64,000 nucleotides of DNA from Odiellus spinosus (GCA_963920705.1 OY987230.1:15215320-15279319), one strand, 5' to 3'. Positions 12,711 to 24,019 are shown, counted from the first letter of the stretch. A program made the numbers and translations. The notes: generated by a model from the sequence alone, not told the origin.

Positions 12711-12872
12711 ATCATCTACATTAATTTGTTTGCCCCTTCGTGTCGATTTCACGGTGAACACTGAATATCTACGGCTAAAGCTTTTCTACAGAACTACCAT
12801 GCATGTGATTCAACCGCCATGAACCGGTGTTCACGGTGAAAATGACACGTAGAAGCAAATTATCTACAATAC
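12711..12872. mobile_element. Imperfect fold-back (F7)
   Basis: The left part (CATCTACATTAATTTG, CGTGTCGATTTCACGGTG) pairs with the right part (TTCACGGTGAAAATGACACG, AAATTATCTACAAT). A related right arm (GTGTTCAGGGTGAAACCCAC, GGGCTACAATAC) lies near 61220-61265. It is probably a small non-autonomous transposon; its exact ends are not resolved. Confidence 0.5.
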
Positions 12873-13400
12873 TAGCCGCTTTAAGTTTTAATATTAAATT
12901 GTTTTACTGTCTAAAATGGCCTGAAACCCTCTTTAATCTATAGTTGATGATCAAGTCATAACTATAAAGTATACGTATAATTGGGGTAATAAAGTGTTTC
13001 GCAAATACCCATGAGCTAAGAATTATAACTCCTCCCAAATATGACCTTATCTCGTTCTAAACATTAATTTAAAATTATAATAAGATTCTGTTCTATAGTT
13101 ATTTTAATTTATTGCAAAGTTATCAATTCGTGGGTGTTGGAACAACCTCGGGACATATCAATAAAACATATATTAATAAATCAAATTAAATTCTAAATTA
13201 TTTCGAGGATAAACTGTATGGCATCCACATTATGTATGAGACCTTCGTCAAACTTAGAAGCAGTCTCAATTGTTTAACATTGCGTGATAAAAATTATAAT
13301 TCTGGCATACGTTATGACCTTGGTCAGACGTTAAAAGGCGCTAATAAAACATTCTGTGGCGGTCGCGCGCGGCAGTTACCCAATGAAATTAGTTAAACTT

Positions 13401-13634
13401 TACTCTCTCTCTCCTTCTCCTTCTAGTTTTCTCCCGCTGGCTCCTAACCATAACTAAAAAGGGGCCCGCCCATAATCTAACTGCCTCGGGAGGGCCCGGC
13501 TTTATACTCCTCTCTTTCTTTCGCTCTCCTTCTCTCTCTAGCTCTCTAATACCGACAAAAAGCTACCGTGTAATTTGGGAAACCTATATAGCTTCTTACC
13601 CCCTCTCCTCCTCAATCCCCCCCCCCCCCCCCCC
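13401..13634. repeat. Pyrimidine-rich low-complexity tract ending in 18 C
   Basis: CTCTCTCTCC-type sequence extends over ~230 bases and ends with an uninterrupted C run at 13617-13634. No gene was recognised. Confidence 0.75.
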
Positions 13635-15139
13635 ACAGCCGCGTGTCTATTATTACAGCCAACGCCAAAGCCACGATATTACGGAACTCTAAAGGGATCG
13701 TGGCACAAAAACAATCAGACCATTTTTATTGTTTTTTATCCTTTACGTTAGAATGTTATAAAAAGGCTTGTTATAGAGTCACTTTATATGCAAACTTTCA
13801 GGTATTCCTGTAGAAAGGCTAATTCTAACCGTCGTTTGTTCTTATTGAAACTTTATCAGGGTTGATACAACAGTTGAAAAACCAGATTTTTTACCCTGAT
13901 ATTTCCAGTTGCACTAAATAATTTGAAAACTTATTAAAAACTGTGAATTTAGTCGAAATTGAGGTCGATTTAGTATAATTGAAGTTAATGATTAATTTTA
14001 CCTGATTTATGCCAACTTTTTTAAGAATTTACCTAATATTCCCTAGTATTCCTAGGTTTTCTGGGTTTGTATATATGAACCTTGTTTTACTGTCTCCAAA
14101 TAAAATAAAACAAGATGATAACAGCAGTACCGAGGCACCGTATTTTAAAAGCTAGACGCATGCACACTGATCAAATTTGGCGCGATCTATCACACCCATA
14201 AAATTCACACGCGAAATTGGTTATTCTCGAAAAAATTGGCGGGAAAATTATGTAGAATTTTATATAGATAGTCGGGAAAAACCGGGAAAATTCAGGCAAT
14301 TCGGAAATGAAAAGATTCGGGCTTAGTTTGGCATAATTTTATCCTCCCTTTAAGAGATATAATTTATACAGGTGTGTTATGGAGGGTAAAGTTCCCGCGC
14401 TTTTTTTTTTTTTTTTTTTTTTATCGAACGCCCGACTCCGGCGCAGTCTCCGAGAGTGCAACACGCTGTTACTGTTTTTGGCGGGAAAAAATCGATAAAA
14501 AGCAATCTTCGACAGCATCGTGCGCCGGTGCCTTACTTGGAACTAACTCCTCCAAGCTTGAAGCGTGCAGTCACAAAATATATCTCCTATTTTATTCTCT
14601 CCGGGGTTTAACAATATGTATTACTCCGCCGTTGTATCTCCAGCTATATGTTTTTTAAGATTCGTTTATATTACCTTTCAGGGGGATTTCTTTTCCTCCC
14701 GAGGGTATTTTTGCTTTGACGGGGACGAGGAAGGTCACGTGGGGTTTAAAAGGTCAACGACGCGAGTTTTGTCTGATGATAAATGTTTTTGATAATAACT
14801 AATCTCCCTCTGGAGGATTGCTTACCGATATTTGATGTTTCACGGTGTTGGTATGAGGTTTTTAATATAAAACTTAGATGTCTGTTAAGTTAACACGCAA
14901 ACCATGCCTTGAATGATTTTGTTAATCAAATTAAAAGAAGGTTATTTTATAACTCGAACACTTATTGGATAGGAACAACTTTTTGTTTGTAAAATACTAG
15001 GAACAAAATTTATTAAATTTCTAGTGTGTGATATAGTCTTGACTTTATAAAATGTTGTGCATCATTATTAGTCGCTCAATCTGGCATGAGAAACGGAGTT
15101 GTTTTTATAATTTAAGTATAGTCTGTATTTTTCGTCTAA

Positions 15140-15435
15140 AGATACGGTCACACTAGCCTTTTTTAATCGATTTGAAACCGTGAAATCAAACCGATATTCA
15201 AATCGCCAGGAATCGTTTTAAGCGTCGTGTGTTCACGCATTATCTTTATAAATCGATTTATTGTATCTTCATCTATCGGCTGTTGAAACCAAATCGGTAT
15301 GAAACTGGTTCTCGAAGCAGTTTAGAGAAATCGAATCAAATCGATTCGAGATAAGACGGTTTCCCGTTCACACGTCTCCAGCGAAACGTTTTGAAACGGT
15401 TTAAATCGATTACAAGGCCTAGTATGAACGAAGCT
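15140..15435 (+). mobile_element. F1 element, full-length copy (296 bp)
   Basis: This copy runs from AGATACGGTCACACTAGCC to CTAGTATGAACGAAGCT. It is flanked on both sides by TAA, a possible 3-bp target duplication (15137-15139 and 15436-15438). It is non-coding. Confidence 0.82.
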
Positions 15436-17916
15436 TAAGTTGCCTAATAATTCGCCTCCCCTCTATTCTTGTTTTCAAAAGATCTTTAAAGGGAGGGTGG
15501 AATAGAAACTCCAATGATATTTATTACACGATTCCATATATTTCAATTTGGTTAGAATCGTTCCTTCAATTAGACCCGCGGATATACTCGAATGGTTACT
15601 TTAATCTTGGCCGGATTTATAATTTAACTGATTTGGATATGAAATTCTCCTTTTCACTCGCTCTTTAATCCCTTGATAAAGGACTCTTTGGCGGTATTTA
15701 TTTTTTTTTTTCTCCCACCATCTTTCTCTTCTCCCGCGACTCCCTCACTTCCCCGACTATCGCTATATCTCTCATCACTTTACTTAACAGGTGGGGATGA
15801 TCTCTATGCACTGCGGGCCTCTTCCGTCCTTTCTAATATCTTTTTGATCTTTTCCCGCGGGTTTCGGGAAGAAATTGCGTCGTGTTTATTCGCGCTAATG
15901 ATATACGTTGCGGCACTTATAATATACTCTATTTACATAAGCGTAATTATCTTTAACAATACGCGTTTTTTGCTTTTTTTCACAAGAAAAAATCTTGTAG
16001 TGAGGCTGTCACGGATTCTTCATGAATTCTAAATGAAATTTGAGTATATCAATTTTTGTAATTTCATATATACATAGGCCTATGCACAAGTAAATCATCC
16101 TTCAAGTTTATAAGACGACATACTGCGGGTGACTCCGATGTTTTCAGTCCATGGTTTCACCCTAAGTATTGCGAAATTTGTACAGAATGGCGGCCAGGCC
16201 CTGGATATTCTTTGTAGAATATAAAAATCAGACTCGAAATCGCGACGGCCTGGCGAGACACGCTCCTTCGTTTCGCGAGAGGGCAGACTTGTTTTCCGTC
16301 GATACATTTTCACCCCCGTAAACGTCTAGAAAGTTCAGTGCAATATTAGCACCACCTACTTAGTTCCAATCTTAACCGCTAGAGAGGGAAATTTTGAATT
16401 CCGTATCTCGATCGTTTAGAGTTTTTGAATTTTTCTCCTCGGGCGAAAGCTCTGACGACAAAACTTTCAGAACCACATGCCAATCATAATATTTCTTGTT
16501 GTAAACTTGAAGCATGATTTACCTGTGGTGTTTTTAATACTGTAAAAATCGGAAAACCTAAAACAAAATGGTGACAGCCTCACTTTTAAGGAGATACTAT
16601 TAGCTGAAATTAAAAATTTATTTTCCGATTTTTTATGTAAAAATATTCCCCACTGAATATTTTCATAATTTTTGGAGTTGTTATTCTACATATCTTCAAG
16701 GAAGCCCTCCCTTTAAATTATTTTGGCAACGCAAAGCAGGCTTCTACTCCTCTTGTTATATATTCTCTTTGGTTGCATCATCTTTCGGTGTAGTATTGGC
16801 GGCGCGCCTATTTATCTTACCCCCTCTCGGAACTTTGTCTGTGTATGCTTTTAAGAAAAATCTCCTTGTCTCGGCCCATCTAGTACGTATTATCTCAGAT
16901 TTGTACGTGGCCTACAGCCCCACTTTATTACAGACACGGTTTGGACTCTATATACCTAGACTCCCCTTTATAAAGAAATCTGCTTGTACAGAAGGAAACT
17001 AAAAAAAAAAAAAAAAATGTTTTTATCATTTTCATTTTTAACGACGGAGGATGCCAATTGCATACTCAAAGAGGTTTTTGTTATTTTTATTTTTTTCTTC
17101 TATTATCGTCCCATTTTTAAAGGTCTTGTGAAAGCCATAAATTCCAGTTTTATTGCTAATAATTTGGCTTATTTGGAGATTATTTACTATATGGAATAGT
17201 TATTAACACCTAATAACGTAAAGCGAATACCTAACTTAAAGGGATACTAGACTCAATATAAAAAGTTATTTTTTATCGATTTATAGGTGTATAAAATATA
17301 TGTAAAAACTTTTCAAAATCCAGCACCAAAGGTTTCGGGGTAATTTTCAGTTCATTATTAAAGTCGCGAACTGAATTCGCTAAGCCTAAATCCGTTGAGA
17401 AATTCTTTACACTTAGCCCGCGCTATTTCTAACAAACGTCTCTTTCGGTTCTCGTGCCATTTCAAAGACGAAATCTCATTGGCATTAACAATTAATAACC
17501 GCGAATTACTACGAAACCTTTGACTATGGCAAGACTAACATCCAAATTGATACGAAATATCAAGGGAAACTATAATATCCTGCTTAAGCTGATGATAAGA
17601 AGCTGTAGAAAAAATCTTAAATTATTTTCTTAGCCGCAAAGACAATCCTCAAATGGGAGATTCAGTGCCATTTATTTTGTTAAACATAAAAGTTACCTGG
17701 CATACACATTCAAAGCCCGATACCCCAAAACCAGATATTTTACTCCTAAAGATCATCTTTTCCCTGAGCATTGATGCCCGACAGGTAGAACACTTTTACA
17801 GGCGCTCCATAGAAAATATATTATAAATTTAATCCTTATTAAGGTCGGCTTTTCCACAAGTATTACTATTTGCACAGGCAATAAGTTGATAAAGTTCTAC
17901 CACAAGGAAAATTAAT

Positions 17917-18280
17917 TTAAAGGGAGAATGAAGCCTGGTAATCGATTTCAATCGATGAAATCAAACCGATATTTAAATCGCTCGGAATCGTTTTAAGCGC
18001 CAATAAGAAAATTTACAAACTAAAAATAAATTTAAAAATTGCTATCAAAATAGGCTTGGCTGGATTCATGGAGATTCTGAACTCCCCATAGAAGGACTAG
18101 CGACCAATGATATTGATTGATGCCCCTTATATGGGGAATGCAGGATCTCCATGAATCCAGCTAAGCCTATTTTCCAGGTAAGTTTTACATTTATTTCTAG
18201 TTTATTTGTTTGTTGGATTAGGCTTATTTAAACGATAAGGAGTCAATATCACTTGATGTTAGGTTGCAATCCCCCTTTAA
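17917..18280. mobile_element. F3 TTAA-flanked palindromic element, copy A
   Basis: It begins TTAAAGGGAGAATGAAGCC and ends GCAATCCCCCTTTAA, so TTAA flanks imperfect inverted ends as in piggyBac- or Kolobok-like elements. The core 18047-18174 is a strong palindrome: AATAGGCTTGGCTGGATTC with CCAGCTAAGCCTATT. An F1-derived fragment (17941-18001) sits in its left half. A second copy of the core and right half is at 36911-37288. Confidence 0.75.
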
Positions 18281-18971
18281 TCGGCACAAAAATACGAGTT
18301 TTTAACTAATTTAAATAGCGTTTCATCTCCCCTTTAATAAAACTCAACCCACCCACTTTTTTTGACTGGTTTTTAAGCCAAGGATTTATGATACTACAGT
18401 GTTTATTGCCCGGGACTAGCTCGCTTAGTTTTTCTTTTTTTTTTTTTTTTTTTTTTCTTATTTAATAGGTCACGATTTCTGATGGGTTCTTTTTTTATAT
18501 CTACCTATATGCGTCTAATATTTTATTTGCTGGAGATATAGCTAGCCTTCATGGATCGCGGATTGAATGATTTATTGTAGACATTATAATTAGTATACTC
18601 TTAGTCTAGTCCGCATCAGCATGATGGTAAAGTTATTTATAGAATTTACACGTTCTTAATTTTGTAAGGAAAGAAGAGGCCGAAATTTCGTTTTTTTTTT
18701 TCTCTCTCTCTTTCTATCTCGTAAATTTAAATACAAAATTGAATGAGATGATTAATTGATAGACAGAAAATATAACCTGTTTTTAATCAAACTTTTTTGT
18801 TGTAATATCAATGCTGAATCAGCTATAGACACTAAACTAAAGTACAAGAGAAAAAGCGCATGCTGGAAGAGTACAATTAAGCTACGGTCAAACTAGAATT
18901 TCTTAATCGATTTGAAACGGTAAAATCAAAGCGATATTAAAATCGCCAGGAATCGTTTTAAGCGTCATGTG

Positions 18972-19270
18972 AGCTGCGTTCGTACTAGGCCTTGAAATCG
19001 ATTTAAACCATTTCAAAACATTTCTCTATAGAGTTGTGCGAACGAGAAACCGTCTTTTCTCGAATCAATTTGATTGGATTTCTCGAAACGGCTTCGGGAA
19101 CCAGTTTCATACCCATTCGATTTCCACAACCGATAGATGAAGCTACAATAAATCGATTTATAAAGATAATGCGTGAAAACAATGGCGCTTAAAACGATTC
19201 TTGGCGATTTCAATATCGGTTTGATTTTATCGTTTCAAACCGATTAAGAAATGCTAGTGTGACCGTAGCT
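18972..19270 (-). mobile_element. F1 element, full-length copy inserted in another F1
   Basis: It spans from AGCTGCGTTCGTACTAGGC to CTAGTGTGACCGTAGCT, 299 bp and non-coding. It is oriented opposite to the host copy. Confidence 0.82.
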
Positions 19271-19414
19271 TTATTCTCATATTGTAGCTTTATTTATTGG
19301 TTGAATGGAACTGGTTCCCGAAGCAGTTTCGAGAAATTGAATCAAATCGATACGAGAAAAGACGGGTTTCTGTTTAAACGAATCCAGCGAAATGCTTTGA
19401 AAAGGTTTAAATCT

Positions 19415-19592
19415 ATTCCAAGCGAGGGGACAGACACTAGCGAACTCGGGTGTACAAAATTTTTGAACTCTTTGCACTATCAAAGCTGAACTCAGAGTTC
19501 ATAAGAGTTCGAATTTAATACACTGTCAAAGCTGAACTCAGTGAACTCGGGTGTACAGCGAATTCAAGAGTGTCTGACCCCTCGATTCCAAG
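19415..19592. mobile_element. F2 element with 8-bp target duplication
   Basis: The element is 19423-19584 (162 bp). Its ends are CGAGGGGACAGACACT and AGTGTCTGACCCCTCG, inverted with one mismatch. Both sides carry ATTCCAAG (19415-19422 and 19585-19592), which is single in intact F1 copies, so this is a real target duplication. Inside are repeated TCAAAGCTGAACTCAG motifs. An 8-bp duplication suits hAT- or P-like transposases; the assignment is inference. A relative lies at 41917-42065. Confidence 0.88.
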
Positions 19593-20087
19593 GCCTAGTA
19601 CGAAGGAGCTTTAGAGTATGAATAAGGAAAATAATAATTCTTGAGAGTATGAGGCATGCAGTACATTAAAATCTTTGGCCTCATTTATTCAAAATCAAAG
19701 TTTTCAAAACTAAATGCACTGTCAAAGATATAACACCCACATTTACTCTTGAAACCCTTACGTGATTGCCATGGATCGACCATTAGGATCGAAATACAGT
19801 TAAAGGAAAAATTCCATCTGTTATTCTATCTTTAGTATAAGTGTAGTAGCTCTATTTGTCGACTAATCGGTCATTTCCACCGTGTATGCCTCGGGGATAT
19901 GATATAGGCAACCAATCACAACCCCTCAACTAATAGCTGACATTTCTGAAAATTTCCCTTATCCATGCGTGACATGATTGATCTATTAGTTTGCTATTTC
20001 GAACCACATTCTCGCAATAAACTCTATCATCATTAAAATTCGCGTTTAGATCTGATTCAAATTAATACATTTAAATGATAAACTTAC

Positions 20088-20184
20088 CTAATATGAAGTA
20101 ATGGTTTGGTTTTGTGAACTTGAACATCGCAAATGGGGCAAAATTTGCTCGTTTCCAAATACTTGACGATGCACGATTTACAGA
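20088..20184 (-). CDS. PCGF2/4: Polycomb group RING finger protein, coding exon 2 (C-terminal half of RING)
   Basis: On the minus strand acceptor TTTTCAG precedes an exon reading (F)[16 protein letters not shown], then [15 protein letters not shown] and a split Arg codon, followed by donor GTAAGTT. The first two bases complete the Phe codon started in exon 1. It supplies four of the eight zinc ligands: Cys39, Cys42, Cys53 and Cys56, with exon 1's Met as residue 1. The [11 protein letters not shown] segment is diagnostic of BMI1/MEL18-type PCGF proteins. By family these heterodimerise with RING1 to form the ubiquitin ligase core of PRC1, which modifies histone H2A in the nucleus. Length 97 nt, residues 38-70. 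Confidence 0.95.
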
Positions 20185-20323
20185 CTGAAAAGAAAAAACG
20201 AAAAAACAAAATTTTAATAATTAAATATGATCATAAACTTGGTTTCCTCATTTTTTTGACAAAAGTTCGTTTGAAACTATCGACTAAATTAGTTTAAAAG
20301 TTTATCTGAATTAGGCTTAATCT

Positions 20324-20762
20324 ACAGGGTTTGTACAAAATTTTGGAAGTTAATTTCCCTGACTTTTCCAGATTTTCCCTGACCATTTCCAAATAATTTC
20401 CCTGGCCAATTTTAAAAACTTTTTCATGAATTTATTCTTACGAGCGAGCTGTTGCCAATTCATACATTTTATTTGACATAGTTTATCAATCGGGGTCAGG
20501 ATAGTTTACTCAGAATATGAGAAACAATTTGAATCTTTAGGCAAATATTTTCAGTTTATAATACAACTGATTGGTCAAACCAATCATAAACAGTTCCTTG
20601 ACACATAACAAAATATTTATTTTCTCTGACCATTTGGGCAATTTTCAAATTCCCTGACTTTTCTCTGACATTTGGGGCCACTTTCCAAATTCCCTGACTT
20701 TTTGGGCCAATTTCCAAATTCCCTGACTTTTCCAAGTTTTCCAGGTCGTGTACGAACCCTGT
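20324..20762. mobile_element. F5 element with inverted termini and internal subrepeats
   Basis: The left end ACAGGGTTTGTACA and the right end TGTACGAACCCTGT are inverted repeats. Between them lie repeated units of the type CAAATTCCCTGACTTTT. Flanks CTTAATCT and TTAACCTC hint at a diverged target duplication. The CAGGG terminus resembles hAT elements, but this is inference. The right end (from 20711) is included in the downstream 947-bp triplication. Confidence 0.68.
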
Positions 20763-23554
20763 TTAACCTCTATTTATACATGACGTACATTTAAAAATCG
20801 TTGACAACCTTCAAAATCTGATCTCTATATAAATCAAACAAATATAAATTTATCGCTATTACAGGATAAGCTTTCCATCAAAGACGTTTGAGGTTAAAAA
20901 GAGGGTCATACACATATAGTTATATATTTTTTCAAAATCCTCAAACAATCGCCCTATATAGAGAAAATGAAGCATTCAAGTCCTTGAGTCTCTCAAGGAG
21001 TCGATATATAAAAAGAAAAAAGATTTCGGAAAACCCTCCTGGAAGCACAAGCGCACTCGAGATTTGAAAAGCTAAATAAACAGTCAGTCCCAGCGGTTGA
21101 TTCGCGGCTTTATATACTTCAGTTGATTTAACATTTGGCCTTTTATATACATTGTACCAAAAGTTTATAAAATCCCCCCTTGGTAGCGTGAAGAATTGCA
21201 ATGAAACATTCGAGTTTCGGACGTGCCGAGTTTAAAAATATTATGTTGCAATTTTGTTTACGACAAGTTATAGAAATATTCATAGGGACATGCCCTCCAT
21301 TGCTAAGAGAAAGTATTTTTCAGGATTCTGCTGTTAAACTGGACACGTTCCGTTTCCGGCGCTCTTTAAATGGTTATTTACGTAAGACGTCGTGGAGAAT
21401 CATTGCCTTTTGGGCCAATCAGATAAAAGCGGATCCGGAACATACCCCAGTTTAAGTCGCGACATTGATCAATGCACCATCTCTTAGTACTTCTTTATAT
21501 TGTCTATATGAAATGATTTTGAGACACTCGGGCAAAATAATATTCGACCCCTTTTACCCAGCTTTTCCTTCATTGCAGGGTTGCCAGGAGCTTGTGAGCG
21601 CTGTTCTGAACGGACCAGTTCCATAACCGAACTGATAGCCTTTCTTTCCGCTTCAGTTTTCCAAATTCCCTGACTTTTCCAAGTTTTCCAGGTCGTGTAC
21701 GAACCCTGTTTAACCTCTATTTATACATGACGTACATTTAAAAATCGTTGACAACCTTCAAAATCTGATCTCTATATAAATCAAACAAATATAAATTTAT
21801 CGCTATTACAGGATAAGCTTTCCATCAAAGACGTTTGAGGTTAAAAAGAGGGTCATACACATATAGTTATATATTTTTTCAAAATCCTCAAACAATCGCC
21901 CTATATAGAGAAAATGAAGCATTCAAGTCCTTGAGTCTCTCAAGGAGTCGATATATAAAAAGAAAAAAGATTTCGGAAAACCCTCCTGGAAGCACAAGCG
22001 CACTCGAGATTTGAAAAGCTAAATAAACAGTCAGTCCCAGCGGTTGATTCGCGGCTTTATATACTTCAGTTGATTTAACATTTGGCCTTTTATATACATT
22101 GTACCAAAAGTTTATAAAATCCCCCCTTGGTAGCGTGAAGAATTGCAATGAAACATTCGAGTTTCGGACGTGCCGAGTTTAAAAATATTATGTTGCAATT
22201 TTGTTTACGACAAGTTATAGAAATATTCATAGGGACATGCCCTCCATTGCTAAGAGAAAGTATTTTTCAGGATTCTGCTGTTAAACTGGACACGTTCCGT
22301 TTCCGGCGCTCTTTAAATGGTTATTTACGTAAGACGTCGTGGAGAATCATTGCCTTTTGGGCCAATCAGATAAAAGCGGATCCGGAACATACCCCAGTTT
22401 AAGTCGCGACATTGATCAATGCACCATCTCTTAGTACTTCTTTATATTGTCTATATGAAATGATTTTGAGACACTCGGGCAAAATAATATTCGACCCCTT
22501 TTACCCAGCTTTTCCTTCATTGCAGGGTTGTCAGGAGCTTGTGAGCGCTGTTCTGAACGGACCAGTTCCATAACCGAACTGATAGCCTTTCTTTCCGCTT
22601 CAGTTTTCCAAATTCCCTGACTTTTCCAAGTTTTCCAGGTCGTGTACGAACCCTGTTTAACCTCTATTTATACATGACGTACATTTAAAAATCGTTGACA
22701 ACCTTCAAAATCTGATCTCTATATAAATCAAACAAATATAAATTTATCGCTATTACAGGATAAGCTTTCCATCAAAGACGTTTGAGGTTAAAAAGAGGGT
22801 CATACACATATAGTTATATATTTTTTCAAAATCCTCAAACAATCGCCCTATATAGAGAAAATGAAGCATTCAAGTCCTTGAGTCTCTCAAGGAGTCGATA
22901 TATAAAAAGAAAAAAGATTTCGGAAAACCCTCCTGGAAGCACAAGCGCACTCGAGATTTGAAAAGCTAAATAAACAGTCAGTCCCAGCGGTTGATTCGCG
23001 GCTTTATATACTTCAGTTGATTTAACATTTGGCCTTTTATATACATTGTACCAAAAGTTTATAAAATCCCCCCTTGGTAGCGTGAAGAATTGCAATGAAA
23101 CATTCGAGTTTCGGACGTGCCGAGTTTAAAAATATTATGTTGCAATTTTGTTTACGACAAGTTATAGAAATATTCATAGGGACATGCCCTCCATTGCTAA
23201 GAGAAAGTATTTTTCAGGATTCTGCTGTTAAACTGGACACGTTCCGTTTCCGGCGCTCTTTAAATGGTTATTTACGTAAGACGTCGTGGAGAATCATTGC
23301 CTTTTGGGCCAATCAGATAAAAGCGGATCCGGAACATACCCCAGTTTAAGTCGCGACATTGATCAATGCACCATCTCTTAGTACTTCTTTATATTGTCTA
23401 TATGAAATGATTTTGAGACACTCGGGCAAAATAATATTCGACCCCTTTTACCCAGCTTTTCCTTCATTGCAGGGTTGCCAGGAGCTTGTGAGCGCTGTTC
23501 TGAACGGACCAGTTCCATAACCGAACTGATAGCCTTTCTTTCCGCTTCAGTTTT
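20711..23554. repeat. 947-bp tandem triplication in PCGF intron 1
   Basis: Three head-to-tail copies with constant spacing of 947 bp start at 20711, 21658 and 22605. They join F5-derived sequence (TTTCCAAATTCCC) to the end of the unit (CGCTTCAGTTTT). Reading across, I noticed one substitution (GGTTGTCAGG in copy 2 against GGTTGCCAGG in copies 1 and 3). A shared TTT sits at the junction. The copies contain 84-86 codon open frames on both strands with no recognisable product. The array lies entirely between exons 1 and 2. It is either a recent expansion or an assembly duplication. Confidence 0.95.
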
Positions 23555-23662
23555 GCACTCACAAGTATTTGGCAACACTCGGGAAACGGCATTTACCCTC
23601 TTTAATGAAAACTATCTATACCCTAGGATAAAAATTTCTAGTAGATTTGAAGGTTAACTTAC

Positions 23663-23774
23663 AGGAGTGCAAACACTCTACGATGGTTGTGGCGTCTATG
23701 AAATATCCCGAGCATAAGACGCATGTCAGGTTGGGGTTCAACTCCGTCAGTTGAGGGCGCGAATTTCGAATCAT
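23663..23774 (-). CDS. PCGF2/4: Polycomb group RING finger protein, coding exon 1 (start and N-terminal half of RING)
   Basis: On the minus strand ATG at 23774 (context GTCACCATGA) opens [18 protein letters not shown], then [19 protein letters not shown], ending at 23663 one base into the Phe codon before donor GTAAGTT. Counting from this Met, the zinc ligands Cys18, Cys21, Cys34 and His36 have the same numbers as in vertebrate BMI1, which is why I choose this start. With exon 2 the RING is complete (C3HC4). [25 protein letters not shown] is the signature of PCGF2/4 rather than of PCGF1, 3, 5 or 6. The frame stays open upstream to an acceptor at 23993, so a longer N terminus is possible. Intron 1 is about 3.5 kb. 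Confidence 0.93.
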
Positions 23775-23992
23775 GGTGACGGTCTGGTCGATCCGCTCGC
23801 GCCGCGGGAGGAAAGCTTTCCTCGGCGGCTCGAACTCCTCTCGCTCGTCGAAGCGAGTCGCCTCCTTCGATGAAGGAACGAGGTCGACTACAGCGTCGGT
23901 TTTCTCGGAGGCGAGCCGAGGGGAGACCGAGTCTCGACGGTACGGACAGCTCGGAGGAAGCTCCGGCTGAGGACCGATCGCTTCTCGTACTC
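23775..23992 (-). other. Upstream part of PCGF exon 1: probable 5' UTR or N-terminal extension
   Basis: This GC-rich segment precedes the ATG in the same exon. An acceptor (CCTTTCAG at 23993-24000 on the minus strand, with a CTAAC-like branch site further up) suggests an upstream exon at higher coordinates. The frame of the RING is open through the whole segment, giving an Arg/Glu/Pro-rich stretch. I cannot tell 5' UTR from coding, but the conserved position numbering from the internal ATG favours UTR. Confidence 0.6.
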
Positions 23993-24019
23993 CTGAAAGG
24001 CAAAATTAATGATTTTCGG

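Larger units (their letters stand above)
18880..19610. mobile_element. Nested transposon composite (F1 interrupted by F1 and F2)
   Basis: A + strand F1 copy starts at 18880 (AGCTACGGTCAAACTAG) and ends at 19610 (CTAGTACGAAGGAGCT). It is interrupted by a complete F1 in the opposite orientation (18972-19270) and, near its right end, by an F2 element (19423-19584). The order of insertion can be read from the interruptions. Confidence 0.82.
9467..20087 (-). other. PCGF intron 2 (10.6 kb), repeat-filled
   Basis: Bounded by donor GTAAGTT (20081-20087) and acceptor TTACAG (9467-9472) on the minus strand. It holds F1 copies (10391-10600, 15140-15435, 18880-19610), F2 (19423-19584), an F3 element (17917-18280), a fold-back near 12711, pyrimidine-rich tracts at 13401-13634 including 18 C, and T runs at 14401 and 18428. 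TTAAAGGG transposon-like ends occur at 15484 and 17236. No additional exon was recognised on either strand. Confidence 0.75.

Noticed and set aside
20941-23349. Identical 86- and 84-codon open frames repeated three times on opposite strands
   Set aside because: They are copies made by the 947-bp triplication and lie inside a PCGF intron; no family resemblance.
23378-23578. 66-codon minus-strand frame with a Lys/Glu-rich start, at the edge of the triplication
   Set aside because: It lies within intron 1 between two exons that join in perfect phase; no recognisable domain and no matching splice pair.
23659-24003. 114-codon minus-strand frame over PCGF exon 1
   Set aside because: Wrong frame: the RING signature is in another frame of the same strand and this frame runs through the splice donor.
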